A stretch of DNA of 64,000 nt from Yinghuangia soli (lineage in GTDB: Bacteria > Actinomycetota > Actinomycetes > Streptomycetales > Streptomycetaceae), in NCBI RefSeq assembly GCF_021502675.1, contig NZ_JAKFHA010000014.1, forward strand, positions 155,247-219,246, written 5' to 3'. A program made the position numbers and the translations under genes. Under the pieces are notes generated by a model. The model saw nothing but the letters and a program-made list of their open reading frames with translations. It searched no databases and was not told where the DNA came from. Below, piece after piece: positions 38,975-57,202 of this stretch. Positions within the stretch are counted from its first letter, which is position 1. Every line of letters begins with the position of its first letter.

Positions 38975-39393
38975 GGCTGCTTCGAATTCCTTCTCTCGTA
39001 CCGCTGCGGATCACCCCCGCCGTGGCGCGGGACTGACGTCTTGCGACCGACCCCCGCGGTCGGGCGTGTCGCCCTGCTACTCACAAGGCACCCTTGAAAG
39101 CCCCTTGCGGGGTCCATAGGCGCCGAGTAGCGGATCGCACTGTCCCCGGTCACTGCGGCAAGTGACGGGACATCGATGCGACCACCAGGCTGTCCACGCG
39201 CATCAACTGCGGTGGGCGGCGGGGGAGGCAAATCCTCTGCTGCCCGGGCCCGGAACCTCATGCACCATCAAGGCACACAAGAATCCCTTGGCCGAACAGG
39301 CAACTGAACCAGTATGCAGTACGGAGTACTGCCTTGGCCAATCGAGGTTTGAACCCCCACCTGACGGGGGTGGGGTCTCAAGGGGAACAAGGC
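38975..39393 (-). promoter_or_regulatory. S10 operon upstream region: candidate promoter and leader
   Basis: No gene is visible here. On minus, TGACCG (39147-39152) is 17 bases from TACTCG (39124-39129), a weak candidate promoter. A cccc-ttgc-gggg hairpin (39101-39112) lies near the expected start, and the two-hairpin element shared with rpsL occupies 39047-39074. The remainder, 39153-39393, shows no clear signal. Confidence 0.4.
39047..39074 (-). promoter_or_regulatory. Leader element shared with rpsL, rpsJ copy
   Basis: 28 bases identical to 43877-43904 except one (t/c). On minus it reads gggcgacacgcccgaccgcg followed by ggggtcgg, which can fold as gggcg/cgccc and ccgac/gtcgg hairpins. Located 73 bases upstream of rpsJ. 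Confidence 0.7.
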
Positions 39394-39427
39394 CCCGCCC
39401 GCCGACCCGAGTGGGTCGGCGGGCGGG
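39394..39427 (-). terminator. tuf terminator
   Basis: A perfect 15-bp stem (39394-39408 with 39413-39427) and GAGT loop, eight bases past the tuf stop. It ends the str operon before the S10 operon. Confidence 0.88.
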
Positions 39428-39434
39428 ACATTGA

Positions 39435-40628
<1,194 letters not shown>

Positions 40629-40695
40629 TGAGTCCTCCTGTGGACTGGTTCTTTACGCCGTACGACGTCGGGTAGTCAGATGGGGCGGGCCGACG

Positions 40696-40721
40696 GCCCG
40701 GGATCCTGACGAATCCCGGGC
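40696..40721 (-). terminator. Hairpin between fusA and tuf
   Basis: Arms gcccgggat and atcccgggc (40696-40704, 40713-40721) around an eight-base loop. It may partly uncouple tuf from fusA. No separate tuf promoter could be recognised in the remaining spacer. Confidence 0.5.
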
Positions 40722-40743
40722 CCCCAAATTCCCGGTGAGCTAT

Positions 40744-42882
40744 TTACTCGCCGCGAACCTTGGCAATGATCTCTTCCGCGACGTTCCGGGGAACCTCGGC
40801 GTAAGAGTCGAACTGCATGCTGTAGCTGGCCCGACCCGAGGTCTTGCTCCGGAGGTCGCCGACGTAGCCGAACATCTCCGACAGCGGGACCAGCGCCTTG
40901 ACGACGCGGGCGCCACTACGCTCTTCCATGGCCTGGATCTGGCCACGACGCGAGTTGAGGTCGCCGATCACATCGCCCATGTAGTCCTCGGGCGTGATGA
41001 CCTCGACGGCCATCATGGGCTCGAGGATCGCCGGGCTCGCCTTGCGGGCCGCTTCCTTGAACGCCATCGAACCGGCGATCTTGAAGGCGAGCTCCGAGGA
41101 GTCGACGTCGTGCGCGGCACCGTCGAGCAGGTAGACGCGGACGCCCACCAGCGGGTAGCCGGCCAGCACGCCGAACTCCATGGCCTCCTGGCAGCCTGCG
41201 TCCACCGACGGGATGTACTCCCGGGGGATGCGGCCACCGGTGACCTTGTTGACGAACTCGTAGTTGTCGTCGCCGCCGGCGTCGAGCGGCTCGATGCCGA
41301 TCTGCACCTTGGCGAACTGACCCGAGCCACCAGTCTGCTTCTTGTGCGTGTAGTCCACGCGCTCGACAGCCTGGCGGATCGTCTCGCGGTAAGCCACCTG
41401 CGGCTTGCCGACGTTGGCCTCGACCTTGAACTCGCGCTTCATGCGGTCGACCAGCACCTCGAGGTGCAGTTCGCCCATGCCGCCGATGATGGTCTGGCCG
41501 GTCTCCTCGTCGGTGTGCACCTGGAACGAGGGGTCTTCTTCGGCGAGCCGCTGGATAGCGACGCCGAGCTTCTCCTGGTCGCCCTTCGACTTGGGCTCGA
41601 TGGCGACCTGGATGACGGGGGCCGGGAAGGTCATCGACTCGAGGATGACCGGGTTCGACGAGTCGCTCAGCGTCTCGCCGGTGGTCGTGTCCTTGAGGCC
41701 CATGACGGCGACGATGTCGCCGGCGCCCACGCTCGGGATCTCCTCACGCTTGTTCGCGTGCATGCGGTAGATCTTGCCGATGCGCTCCTTCTTGCCCTTC
41801 ACGGAGTTGAGGACTGCAGAGCCCGACTCCATGCGGCCCGAGTAAACCCGGACGAAGGTGAGCTTGCCGAGGTGCGGGTCGCTCATGATCTTGAAGGCAA
41901 GACCCGCGAACGGCTCCGAGTCGGCCGGCTTGCGCTCGACGACGACGCTCTCGTCGCCGACCTTGTGGCCGGTGATGACCTCGCGGTCGAGCGGCGACGG
42001 CAGGTAGCGCACCACCGCGTCGAGCAGGGGCTGGACGCCCTTGTTCTTGAACGCGGTGCCGCAGAACACCGGGGTGAAGGTGGCCTCGCCGGCCTTCTCC
42101 TCGCTCGTCGAGGCGATGGTGGCGCGGCGGATCGCCGCGTACAGCTGCTCCTCGGTGGGCTCGGTGCCCTCGAGGAAGAGCTCCATCATCTCTTCGTCGT
42201 GCTCGGAGATGGTCTCGACCAGCTTCTCGCGCCAGGTCTGGGCGATCTCGGTGTGCGTGGCCGGGATGTCGACGACGTCGTACATCTCGCCCTTAGCCGC
42301 CTCGGCGGACCACACCAGGGCCTTCATGCGGACCAGGTCCACGACGCCCTGGAAGTCCATCTCGGCACCGATCGGCACCTGCATGACCAGCGGGGTCGCG
42401 CCCAGGCGGTCGACGATCATGTCGACACAGCGGAAGAACTCCGCGCCGGTGCGGTCCAGCTTGTTCACGAAGCAGATGCGCGGGACGCCGTAACGGTCGG
42501 CCTGACGCCACACCGTCTCGGACTGCGGCTCCACACCCGCGACACCGTCGAACACGGTGACCGCACCGTCGAGGACGCGGAGCGAACGCTCCACCTCGAC
42601 CGTGAAGTCCACGTGGCCCGGGGTGTCGATGATGTTGATGGTGTTCTCTACACCCTCGAGGGACCAGTGGCAGGTGGTCGCAGCGGACGTGATCGTGATG
42701 CCACGCTCCTGCTCCTGCTCCATCCAGTCCATCGTGGCGGCGCCCTCGTGGACCTCGCCGATCTTGTAGTTCACACCGGTGTAGAAAAGGATCCGCTCAG
42801 TCGTCGTGGTCTTGCCCGCGTCGATGTGAGCCATGATCCCGATGTTGCGGACCTTGGCCAGGTCAAGAGCAGTGGTAGCCAT
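40744..42882 (-). CDS. fusA: Elongation factor G
   Basis: 712-residue translocase GTPase. The G domain has [15 protein letters not shown] (about 18-32), IDTPGHVDF and NKLDR; domains II-V follow with the domain IV loop [14 protein letters not shown] [20 protein letters not shown] and SGGSGQFAK. 39 bases follow rpsG. Confidence 0.98.
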   Translation of the reverse strand: MATTALDLAKVRNIGIMAHIDAGKTTTTERILFYTGVNYKIGEVHEGAATMDWMEQEQERGITITSAATTCHWSLEGVENTINIIDTPGHVDFTVEVERSLRVLDGAVTVFDGVAGVEPQSETVWRQADRYGVPRICFVNKLDRTGAEFFRCVDMIVDRLGATPLVMQVPIGAEMDFQGVVDLVRMKALVWSAEAAKGEMYDVVDIPATHTEIAQTWREKLVETISEHDEEMMELFLEGTEPTEEQLYAAIRRATIASTSEEKAGEATFTPVFCGTAFKNKGVQPLLDAVVRYLPSPLDREVITGHKVGDESVVVERKPADSEPFAGLAFKIMSDPHLGKLTFVRVYSGRMESGSAVLNSVKGKKERIGKIYRMHANKREEIPSVGAGDIVAVMGLKDTTTGETLSDSSNPVILESMTFPAPVIQVAIEPKSKGDQEKLGVAIQRLAEEDPSFQVHTDEETGQTIIGGMGELHLEVLVDRMKREFKVEANVGKPQVAYRETIRQAVERVDYTHKKQTGGSGQFAKVQIGIEPLDAGGDDNYEFVNKVTGGRIPREYIPSVDAGCQEAMEFGVLAGYPLVGVRVYLLDGAAHDVDSSELAFKIAGSMAFKEAARKASPAILEPMMAVEVITPEDYMGDVIGDLNSRRGQIQAMEERSGARVVKALVPLSEMFGYVGDLRSKTSGRASYSMQFDSYAEVPRNVAEEIIAKVRGE

Positions 42883-42921
42883 GTGGCTTTCTCTCTCGTA
42901 TCTCGTTCGACGGGGTGACGA

Positions 42922-43392
42922 CTACCAGCGGTAGTGCGCGAAGGCCTTGTTGGACTCGGCCATCTTGTGGGTGTCCTCGCGCTTCTTCACAGCAGCGCCA
43001 AGACCGTTGCTGGCGTCCAGCAGCTCGTTCATCAGACGCTCGGTCATCGTCTTCTCGCGACGGGCGCGGGAGTAGCCGACGAGCCAGCGGAGAGCAAGCG
43101 TGGTGGAGCGGCCGGGGCGGACCTCGACCGGGACCTGGTAGGTCGCGCCGCCGACGCGGCGGCTGCGGACCTCGAGGGTCGGCTTGACGTTCTCGAGCGC
43201 GCGCTTCAGCGTGATGACCGGGTCGGTGCCGGTCTTCTCGCGGCAGCCTTCAAGAGCGCCGTAGACGATCCGCTCGGCAGTGGAGCGCTTGCCGTCCTGC
43301 AGGACCTTGTTCACCAGGGAGGTGACGAGCGGCGAGTTGTAGACCGGGTCGATGATGACCGGTCGCTTCGGGGCCGGGCCCTTGCGAGGCAT
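42922..43392 (-). CDS. rpsG: 30S ribosomal protein S7
   Basis: 156 residues beginning [20 protein letters not shown]; nucleates the 30S head and, in E. coli, represses the str operon. [15 protein letters not shown] is diagnostic. Its ATG shares one base with the rpsL TAA. Confidence 0.96.
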   Translation of the reverse strand: MPRKGPAPKRPVIIDPVYNSPLVTSLVNKVLQDGKRSTAERIVYGALEGCREKTGTDPVITLKRALENVKPTLEVRSRRVGGATYQVPVEVRPGRSTTLALRWLVGYSRARREKTMTERLMNELLDASNGLGAAVKKREDTHKMAESNKAFAHYRW

Positions 43393-43766
43393 TAGCTCTT
43401 CTCCTTCTTCGCGCCGTAGCGGCTGCGCGCCTGCTTGCGGTTCTTGACGCCCTGCGTGTCGAGCGAACCGCGAATGATCTTGTAGCGGACACCCGGGAGG
43501 TCCTTCACACGGCCACCGCGAACGAGCACGATCGAGTGCTCCTGCAGGTTGTGACCCTCACCGGGGATGTACGCCGTGACCTCAATGCCACTCGTCAGGC
43601 GAACACGAGCTACCTTGCGAAGCGCAGAGTTCGGCTTCTTGGGCGTGGTCGTGTAAACACGGGTGCACACGCCGCGACGCTGCGGGCTCCCCTTGAGCGC
43701 AGGAGTCTTGGCCTTGTCGACCTTGTCCTGGCGGCCCTTTCGGACCAGCTGCTGGATCGTGGGCAC
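43392..43766 (-). CDS. rpsL: 30S ribosomal protein S12
   Basis: 124 residues from GTG at 43766, preceded by GGAG. Starts [20 protein letters not shown]. The streptomycin-determining residues are wild-type, K43 in [13 protein letters not shown] and K88 in [13 protein letters not shown], so streptomycin sensitivity is predicted as far as S12 goes. First gene of the str operon. Confidence 0.96.
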   Translation of the reverse strand: MPTIQQLVRKGRQDKVDKAKTPALKGSPQRRGVCTRVYTTTPKKPNSALRKVARVRLTSGIEVTAYIPGEGHNLQEHSIVLVRGGRVKDLPGVRYKIIRGSLDTQGVKNRKQARSRYGAKKEKS

Positions 43767-44308
43767 CGCGTCTCCGTCTTCGTTCGTGCCAAGCGGTCTG
43801 AAATACGACTGCATCTTCAATGTGCTGCTGGATGGCCTGAATCCCTGGGTGTGAGGGCCATCTCCTACCTCGCTATCCGGCCCCCGCGGTCGGGCGTGTC
43901 GCCCAGTCTTCAGCGGCAGTACGGAATCGGGAGGTATGTGTTTCGGTCTCCTGCACCCTCGCACTGGACGCATCCGAGCCGGATGGCGCTGAGTGCAGGC
44001 GCAAGAACCCGGGGACACCCCAGGCACAAGGAAAGAGAGTACCTACCACACGAGCAGAGGTCAAAGCGAAAGCCCCGGCCCCCGTCGCCGCCATGGATTC
44101 GGGCCTCTAAGTGCCTTCCGACCACCGGTTTCCCGGGTCGTCGGCGCTTTTCACACTCTTACCGAGGCCACTGCCCAAGCCCTTGCCGAAGCCACGGTAC
44201 CGCCGCCTCCGCAGGGCCGCCACGCGGGCCGCGGCCCGCGCCGGCACCTTCGCGCCGGGCTCGCCCGCCCGGTCGGCCGCCGAGTCAGCCGCCGGGTCAG
44301 CCGTCGGG
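43767..44308 (-). promoter_or_regulatory. str operon promoter and long leader
   Basis: On minus, TTGACC (44059-44064) is 17 bases from TACTCT (44036-44041), a near-consensus vegetative promoter; the expected start near 44029 gives a leader of about 260 bases. The shared two-hairpin element lies within it at 43877-43904. Upstream of the promoter (44065-44308) I see no gene; short gtcagccg repeats occur at 44284-44312 next to the DUF1707/DUF4190 gene stop. Confidence 0.75.
43877..43904 (-). promoter_or_regulatory. Leader element shared with rpsJ, rpsL copy
   Basis: 28 bases matching 39047-39074 with one difference, 111 bases upstream of the rpsL start and about 125 bases past the expected transcription start. 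Same two potential hairpins. Confidence 0.7.
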
Positions 44309-44905
44309 TCAGCCGCCCAGGTCGATGACGAGGGACAGCACCACGATCAGCCAGCCCAGCGACAGGCCGGCCACCGCCGGCCCCGTGCCGCCGTTGTGCG
44401 GGTAGGGGCGCGTCTGGGCCTGGTGCAGGCCCACGTGGCCGGTGGCCGCGGCGATCGCGCCGAACGCGTACGGGAACGGGTTGAACCGGCCGATCATCGC
44501 GACCTCGGTGACCGGCCAGGCCACCAGCAGCGACACGATCCCGATGACCAGCGAGGCGATCGCCACGCCGTTGGTGTGCGGCGGCGCGGGGCGCGGCACC
44601 AGGTGCGGCGGGTAGCCGTACCAGCCGGGGTGCGGTCGCGGGAAAGGCGGCGGCGCGGCGGGCAGCACCGCGGCGGGCGGCGGTACGGAGCCCATGGGGC
44701 CGACCGGGAGGTCCTGCACGAGCTCGGCCAGCTGCCCGTAGGTCTGCGCGGAGAGCGCGTCCTCCAGGCGCTGGCGGTATTCGTCGTCGGCGAGCCGGCC
44801 CTCGGCCCAGGCGGCCTTGAGGACGTCGGAGCAGCGGTCGCGGTCCGCCTGCGCGCAGCGCATCCCGTGCTGCCGGCCGTCGCCGCCCCAGCCGTCGCCG
44901 CCCAT
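44309..44905 (-). CDS. DUF1707/DUF4190 membrane protein
   Basis: 198 residues. The N-terminal part is DUF1707-like (RCSDVLKAAWAEGRLADDEY, then YGQLAELVQDLP). A Pro-rich linker (about 75-110) leads to a DUF4190-type membrane half with two or three hydrophobic segments (about 112-135, 140-155, 178-196). Function unknown. ATG at 44905 has GAGGGGGG upstream; the ATG at 44941 has no ribosome site. It is the second of two similar genes between rpoC and rpsL. Confidence 0.75.
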   Translation of the reverse strand: MGGDGWGGDGRQHGMRCAQADRDRCSDVLKAAWAEGRLADDEYRQRLEDALSAQTYGQLAELVQDLPVGPMGSVPPPAAVLPAAPPPFPRPHPGWYGYPPHLVPRPAPPHTNGVAIASLVIGIVSLLVAWPVTEVAMIGRFNPFPYAFGAIAAATGHVGLHQAQTRPYPHNGGTGPAVAGLSLGWLIVVLSLVIDLGG

Positions 44906-44981
44906 CAAGGCCCCCCTCGGGTTCAGAGTCCTGACCTTCATGGTGCACCGGGAAACCGGCCCCCGCTGTCCGCTCGGGTAC

Positions 44982-45428
44982 TCAGATCCGCCCGGCGAGT
45001 GCGGTCAAGTACGTACGCAGCATCTCTTCCTCGTCGAACGCACTGGGGTTGGCGATCGCGATGATGATGACGAGCGCCACGACGGCCAGCCCGACGTAGC
45101 CGATCACCAGGCCCGCGATGGCCATCCCCCGGCCCTGCTGGCCGGTGCGCTCGATCTGGCCCAGCGCGATGTGGCCGAAGATGACGCCGAGGACCGAACC
45201 CACGCCGGACAGGCACACGATGCTGAGCACCAGCGAGGCGATGGCCATGCCGTTGGTGCCGGGCTGCGGGCCGTATCCGTAGCCGCCGTAGCCGGGCTGC
45301 TGGTACCCGGGCGGCAGGTAGCCGGGGGGCGGATAGCCGCCGGGAGGGTAGCCGCCGGGCTGCTGGTCGTACGGGTTGTGCCCCCACGGATCCCCTGGCG
45401 TGCTCATGCCGGTCCCCCCGTTGCTCAT
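44982..45428 (-). CDS. DUF4190 membrane protein with Pro/Gly/Tyr repeats
   Basis: 148 residues. The N-terminal region holds PGGYPPGGYPPPGYLPPGYQ-like repeats, followed by two hydrophobic segments (about 60-85 and 98-125) with GMAIASLVLSIV and GRGMAIAGLVIGYVGL, the DUF4190 pattern. ATG at 45428 or 45407 (with GGGGGG upstream) are both possible starts. It follows rpoC, separated by a strong terminator. Confidence 0.75.
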   Translation of the reverse strand: MSNGGTGMSTPGDPWGHNPYDQQPGGYPPGGYPPPGYLPPGYQQPGYGGYGYGPQPGTNGMAIASLVLSIVCLSGVGSVLGVIFGHIALGQIERTGQQGRGMAIAGLVIGYVGLAVVALVIIIAIANPSAFDEEEMLRTYLTALAGRI

Positions 45429-45503
45429 GCTGCCGCTTGCCTCGGTGCTTGCTGTCGCATCGGCGCGCACCCTACATCAGCGCCGTCCCGGCGGCGGAAA
45501 GCG

Positions 45504-45539
45504 GCAGGGCCGCCACCATGTCTCCATGATGGCGGCCCT
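45504..45539 (-). terminator. rpoC terminator
   Basis: A 16-bp stem with one mismatch (45504-45519 with 45524-45539) and a TCTC loop, 26 bases past the rpoC stop. Confidence 0.82.
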
Positions 45540-45565
45540 GCGGTGCTGCGGTGCTGCTGCGGGAC

Positions 45566-49459
<3,894 letters not shown>

Positions 49460-49560
49460 TGTTTCGTCAATCCCTCTTTCGGGGTTTGGTCCCGGCGGTG
49501 GCGGCTGGGGTAGGCCGCCGTGCCGGGGGTGTCTTCATCAGGTCTGTGGTCCGGGGTCCC

Positions 49561-49600
49561 CGGCACCTGGCCGCCGTACTAGGGCGGTGGCCAGGTGCCG
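49561..49600 (-). terminator. Hairpin between rpoB and rpoC
   Basis: Arms cggcacctggcc and ggccaggtgccg (49561-49572, 49589-49600) pair perfectly, with further internal pairing after a one-base bulge. It lies ten bases past the rpoB stop and has no T-tail, so it may be a processing or mild attenuation site. Confidence 0.55.
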
Positions 49601-49609
49601 GGCCGGACA

Positions 49610-53095
<3,486 letters not shown>

Positions 53096-54098
53096 GAGGG
53101 GTCCTTCCGAGGGCTCGGACTCACTGTGCGCATGCCGGACAGCCTCGGTGGGAGTACCGCGGACGGGTCAACAGGCAGCGCAAAGGGTCAGTGTAGCCAC
53201 ACGGCACACCGCTGTCCAGCGCCTGGAACGGGCGCTCGCCATCTCGGGGGCTTCTGCCACCCGGCAAGTGCTCTTCGGGACGCGTCCGAAGAATTGCGCG
53301 CCGCGTCCGGTTCGTCAAGAGGCGGCGACGTGGGCACCACTCTTGCACAGCCGACCGACAGCCGGGCGCACGCTGGGCGGCGCGTTGCAAAACGGCCGGA
53401 ATCCGCTATGCATGCGCAGGTCACGGCCCTGCGCGCGGTACTGGGCCGGGGTCCGGGCCGGTGCGGGAACGGGCCGAGGGGCGGTTGTCGGACACCCGCC
53501 TGGGTGCCGCCGCACGGGTGTGCGGACGCCGTTTTCGGGGGGTGCGGAGCGGTGTGGCAGATGCCACAGCGTGGCGGAAGAATCACTCGGGAGAGTGAAG
53601 CCGAAATGGTGAAGCGGGGGTGTCCCGGGTGTGTCTCGGGTGTGCCTCGGGTGTGTGGGTCATGTGCTTGTCGGAGTGGCGGAACGCACGTCGGCGGGGC
53701 CGGCCGCGGGTGCTGCGGGAGGTGCCCCCGGCGACGTGTACGGCGGCCTCGGAACCGCGGATTCCGGTCGGTCGGGCCCGGCGGGATTGGCAGGCATGCC
53801 GAGGTGGGTAAGACCGGATGGGGTCGGTGGGAGCCGCGAGGTCGCAGGGTCGCAGAGTTTCGCAGGGTGGAGGACGCAGGGGACGGGCGCTTGGGGCGGG
53901 TGGTGGGAGTCGCCTGCCGCAGGACGGGCGCCGGAGGCCGGTGTGGGAGTGCCGGCCGGCGGGACATGAGGGGCGGGAGTCGCAGAGCGGGATCGGCAGC
54001 GTACCGGCGGTCAGGGCGGCCGTACGCGGGCTGGGCGGGACGCAGGGCCCATGAGGGCGGGGCCGGGCCGGGCCCGGCGGTGCGCGGGCCGGAAAAGC
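53096..54098. other. Long rplL-rpoB spacer without a recognisable gene
   Basis: About 1 kb separates the rplL terminator from rpoB. Reading frames across it are Pro/Arg-rich and look like noise of high-GC DNA. The only assignable items are the rpoB promoter (53190-53218) and an 11-base tandem repeat of cgggtgtg(t/c)(c/g)(t/g) at 53626-53658. The base composition is strongly G-biased on plus between 53440 and 54095. Confidence 0.7.
53190..53218 (-). promoter_or_regulatory. rpoBC promoter
   Basis: On minus, TGGACA (53213-53218) is 17 bases from TACACT (53190-53195). The expected start near 53183 gives a leader of about 88 bases to the rpoB ATG. This is the best sigma-70-like match in the spacer. 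Confidence 0.72.
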
Positions 54099-54136
54099 CG
54101 TCAGGCGGCCGCCCCCGTGGGGACGACCGCCTGACG
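54099..54136 (-). terminator. rplL terminator
   Basis: A perfect 10-bp stem (54099-54108 with 54127-54136) with an internal ccccgtgggg fold, 40 bases past the rplL stop. A second small stem (agtaagt/acttact, 54162-54180) overlaps the stop codon itself. Confidence 0.75.
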
Positions 54137-54175
54137 CGGTGAAGCAGGTGAAGCAGAAGTCAGTAAGTGCGGGAC

Positions 54176-54559
54176 TTACTTGACCGAGACGGTGGCGCCG
54201 GCACCCTCGAGGGCGGCCTTCGCCTTGTCCGCGGCCTCCTGGTTGACACCCTCGAGCAGCGGCTTCGGGGCGCCGTCGACCAGGTCCTTGGCTTCCTTCA
54301 GGCCCAGGTTCGTGAGGGCACGAACCTCCTTGATGACCTGGATCTTCTTGTCGCCGGCCGACTCGAGGATGACGTCGAACGAGTCCTTGGTCTCGACCTC
54401 GGCCTCGGCGGCGGCCGGGCCGGCCGCGGCGACGACGGCGGCCGGGGCGGCAGCCTTGACGTCGAAGGTCTCCTCGAAGAGCTTCACCAGGTCGGAGAGC
54501 TCGATGAGGGTCATTTCCTTGAACGCCTCGATGAGCTCGTCGTTGCTGAGCTTCGCCAT
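54176..54559 (-). CDS. rplL: 50S ribosomal protein L7/L12
   Basis: 127 residues: N-terminal dimer/L10-binding helices (1-35), an Ala/Pro/Val hinge (about 36-55), and the factor-binding C-terminal domain with [24 protein letters not shown] sequence ([20 protein letters not shown]). It follows rplJ by a 99-base spacer. Confidence 0.97.
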   Translation of the reverse strand: MAKLSNDELIEAFKEMTLIELSDLVKLFEETFDVKAAAPAAVVAAAGPAAAEAEVETKDSFDVILESAGDKKIQVIKEVRALTNLGLKEAKDLVDGAPKPLLEGVNQEAADKAKAALEGAGATVSVK

Positions 54560-54658
54560 GGTGGCGGTCCTTCCTAGTCTGTTCGGCAGGTGCCGGGTGG
54601 TGTGAGTGGCGGGGGCAGGGCCCCCGGCGACCGGAGTCGCGAGGTGCTGCGGACCGAG

Positions 54659-55237
54659 TTACTCGGCCGCGGCCTCCTCGGCGGCCTCGGCGGCGGGAGC
54701 CGGCTCGCCGGCACCGCCCTGCTCGGCCTCGAGCTTGACCCGGAGGGCTTCCGCAGTGCGGACGAACTCCGTGAGCGGGGCCTGGAAGGTCGCGGCGGCC
54801 TTGGCCATCGACGCCTTCATGGCACCCGCCAGCTTGGCGAGCAGCACCTCGCGGGACTCGAGGTCCGCGAGCTTCTTGATCTCGTCAGCGCTGAGGGCCT
54901 TGCCCTCGAGGACACCGCCCTTGATGACGAGAAGGGGGTTCGCCTTGGCGAAGTCACGCAGGCTCTTGGCCGCCTCGACCGGGTCGCCGGAGACGAAGGC
55001 CACGGCGGACGGACCCACAAGGAGGTCGTCCAGCTCGGTGATGCCCGCCTCGTTGGCAGCGATCTTGGTGAGCGTGTTCTTCACCACGGCGTACTCTGCG
55101 TTCTCACCGAGGGAACGGCGGAGCTCCTTGAGCTTCGCCACGGTGAGCCCGCGGTACTCGGTCAGCACGGCAGCGTTCGAGCCGCGGAACTTGTCCGCAA
55201 GCTCGGCAACGCCGGCTGCCTTGTCGGGCCTCGCCAT
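54659..55237 (-). CDS. rplJ: 50S ribosomal protein L10
   Basis: 192 residues from ATG at 55237, preceded by GGAAGGAGG. Starts [20 protein letters not shown] with [20 protein letters not shown]. The C-terminal helix that carries L12 dimers ends in an Ala/Glu/Pro tail. Its leader contains a terminator and an L10-leader-like fold. Confidence 0.97.
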   Translation of the reverse strand: MARPDKAAGVAELADKFRGSNAAVLTEYRGLTVAKLKELRRSLGENAEYAVVKNTLTKIAANEAGITELDDLLVGPSAVAFVSGDPVEAAKSLRDFAKANPLLVIKGGVLEGKALSADEIKKLADLESREVLLAKLAGAMKASMAKAAATFQAPLTEFVRTAEALRVKLEAEQGGAGEPAPAAEAAEEAAAE

Positions 55238-55309
55238 GGGACGGGCCTCCTTCCGCGTGTGAATCGACGATCGGTCGGGGACCGACCGGATGCCTGGACG
55301 ACCACCGGC

Positions 55310-55470
55310 GGGGCAACGGGCCCGGACAAACGAAAACGCCCCGGCGTAGGCGCACGGGGCGGAAACTGCCTGCTCACGAAGAGCGGGCGGGAACCTCACT
55401 GGCACCTGCGCAGGTCGTCCGCTGTGTGTCGCGGAGCCTTCGGGCACTTACGTTGTCGGGTGAACGACAC
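55310..55470 (-). ncRNA. Probable L10 leader with attenuator
   Basis: The rplJ leader on minus contains the cgacctgcgcaggtgccagtg segment near 55395-55416, which I associate with actinobacterial L10 leaders, and an intrinsic terminator at 55337-55361: arms CGCCCCG and CGGGGCG around GCG-ccta-CGC, followed by TTTTCGTTT. In Bacillus subtilis the L10-L12 complex binds such a leader and promotes termination. The same logic is inferred here; the exact fold was not computed. Confidence 0.62.
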
Positions 55471-55504
55471 GCTTGCGCCGACCGGCGGTCTTTGGCTTCG
55501 GTCC

Positions 55505-55534
55505 AAGGTACGACACGCATGGCGTATCCGCCAA
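55505..55534 (-). promoter_or_regulatory. rplJL candidate promoter
   Basis: On minus, TTGGCG (55529-55534) is 18 bases from TACCTT (55505-55510). The expected start near 55498 places the L10 leader directly downstream. 55535-55600 has no other signal. Confidence 0.5.
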
Positions 55535-55600
55535 ATCCGTGCGGCCAAGTCCCTTCGGCCGGGCCCCTGGTCGCCGGATCCGTCGCCCGGCGGGAACGGC

Positions 55601-55640
55601 CGTGGCCCGTACACCCCTGGGAAGGGGCGTACGGGCCACG
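55601..55640 (-). terminator. rplA terminator
   Basis: A perfect 12-bp stem (55601-55612 with 55629-55640), 48 bases past the rplA stop, dividing rplKA from rplJL. Confidence 0.78.
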
Positions 55641-55688
55641 GGAGTTCGCTGCCTGGCAGCGTCCGATCGGGCTCCGGGGAGCGGCGGA

Positions 55689-56420
55689 TCAGACGGCGGC
55701 CGGGTCCTCCTCGACGAGGAGGTTGCGGGTGCGGTTCGGGTCGACCGGGATGCCGGGGCCCATGGTCGTCGTGAAGGCGACCTTCTTGACGTAGCGGCCC
55801 TTGGCGGCGGACGGCTTGACACGCAGGACCTCGTCCAGCGCGGCACCGTAGTTCTCGATCAGCTGCTCGTCGGTGAACGAGGTCTTGCCGATGATGAAGT
55901 GCAGGTTCGAGTGCTTGTCGACGCGGAACTCGATCTTGCCGCCCTTGATCTCGTTCACGGCCTTGGCCACGTCCGGGGTCACGGTGCCGGTCTTCGGGTT
56001 CGGCATGAGGCCACGCGGACCGAGCACGCGGCCGAGGCGGCCGACCTTGCCCATGAGGTCCGGGGTGGCGACGACCGAGTCGATCTCGTTGAGCAGGTTG
56101 CCCTTGAGGATCTCGTCGATCAGTTCGTCGGAGCCGACGATGTCGGCGCCCGCAGCCTTGGCAGCCTCGGCACGCTCACCGGTCGCGAAGACCAGGACCC
56201 GGGCGGTCTTGCCGGTGCCGTGCGGGAGGATGACGGTGCTGCGGACCATCTGGTCGGCCTTGCGCGGGTCGACACCCAGGCGCAGGGCGACCTCGACGGT
56301 CGCGTCGAACTTGGTCTTCGAGGTGGCCTTGGCCAGGCGGACGGCCTCGAGCGGGGCGTACAGCCGCTCCTTGTCCACCTGGGCCGCACCCTCGCGGTAC
56401 GTCTTGCTGCGCTGCGTCAC
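55689..56420 (-). CDS. rplA: 50S ribosomal protein L1
   Basis: 243 residues from GTG at 56420 (AGGAG upstream). Contains [20 protein letters not shown] and [18 protein letters not shown], the L1 signature. Forms the L1 stalk that moves E-site tRNA. A C-terminal [12 protein letters not shown] extension is slightly longer than usual. 116 bases follow rplK. Confidence 0.96.
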   Translation of the reverse strand: MTQRSKTYREGAAQVDKERLYAPLEAVRLAKATSKTKFDATVEVALRLGVDPRKADQMVRSTVILPHGTGKTARVLVFATGERAEAAKAAGADIVGSDELIDEILKGNLLNEIDSVVATPDLMGKVGRLGRVLGPRGLMPNPKTGTVTPDVAKAVNEIKGGKIEFRVDKHSNLHFIIGKTSFTDEQLIENYGAALDEVLRVKPSAAKGRYVKKVAFTTTMGPGIPVDPNRTRNLLVEEDPAAV

Positions 56421-56536
56421 TTCTGCTCCTGAAAGTACGGAAGGAGTCGTGGTGGGATCGGGCCGACGCACGGCCCTGCCACGGGATTGCCAGGGGCCCG
56501 GACTCGGGACGAGTCAGCGGGCGGGGGTGCTGGTGC

Positions 56537-56968
56537 TCAGCCCTCGACCGTGATGCCCATGGAGCGGGCGGTGCCGGCGATGATCTTCTCGGCGGCGTCG
56601 AGGTCGTTCGCGTTGAGGTCCGCCATCTTGGTCTCGGCGATGCCGCGGACCTGGTCGCGGGTGATCTTGGCGACCTTGGTCTTGTGGGGCTCGCCCGAGC
56701 CCTTCTCGACACCGGCGGCCTTGAGGATCAGGCGCGCGGCCGGCGGCGTCTTCGTGACGAAGGTGAAGGAGCGGTCTTCGTAGACCGAGATCTCCACCGG
56801 CACGATGTCGCCACGCTGCGACTCGGTCGCCGCGTTGTAGGCCTTGCAGAACTCCATGATGTTGACGCCGTGCTGGCCCAGCGCCGGACCGACCGGCGGG
56901 GCCGGGGTGGCGGCGCCGGCCTTGATCTGCAGCTTGATGATCGCTGCAAGCTTCTTCTTGGGAGGCAT
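56537..56968 (-). CDS. rplK: 50S ribosomal protein L11
   Basis: 143 residues; the Pro-rich N-terminal domain has [20 protein letters not shown] (about 17-36), the thiostrepton-site region, and the C-terminal domain binds the 23S GTPase centre. Starts [20 protein letters not shown]. Confidence 0.97.
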
Positions 56969-57153
56969 GTTTCCGGGTCCTTCGACGAGATGTACTCACC
57001 TGTCGCCGCACGGTACGCACGGCTCCGCAGGAGACCTGCGAGGCCGATTCGTGCGACGTGTAGCGCCATGTGCCGCCGTCCCTCTCGGGGGGCAGACGCG
57101 GCGTGGCGCCCCCACAACGATAACCACCGTTGCGAAGGCGCCCTAATCCGCTC

Positions 57154-57178
57154 CCCGGGGCGGCGTCGCCGCCCCGGG
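57154..57178 (-). terminator. Hairpin between nusG and rplK
   Basis: Arms of 10-12 bp (cccggggcgg/ccgccccggg) with a tiny loop, 25 bases past nusG. Downstream on minus, TTAGGG and TTATCG 17 bases apart (57120-57149) could be a weak rplK promoter. Confidence 0.5.
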
Positions 57179-57202
57179 TCTCGGAAGCCTGTGGGGTGCT
57201 GC

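Noticed and set aside
53626..53658. 11-bp cgggtgtg repeats as a CRISPR or iteron-like array
   Set aside because: Only three imperfect units with no spacers and no replication or cas genes nearby.
53188..53967. A 259-codon minus frame in the rplL-rpoB spacer
   Set aside because: Pro/Arg/His-rich without motifs, no ribosome site, and it would cover the rpoB promoter.
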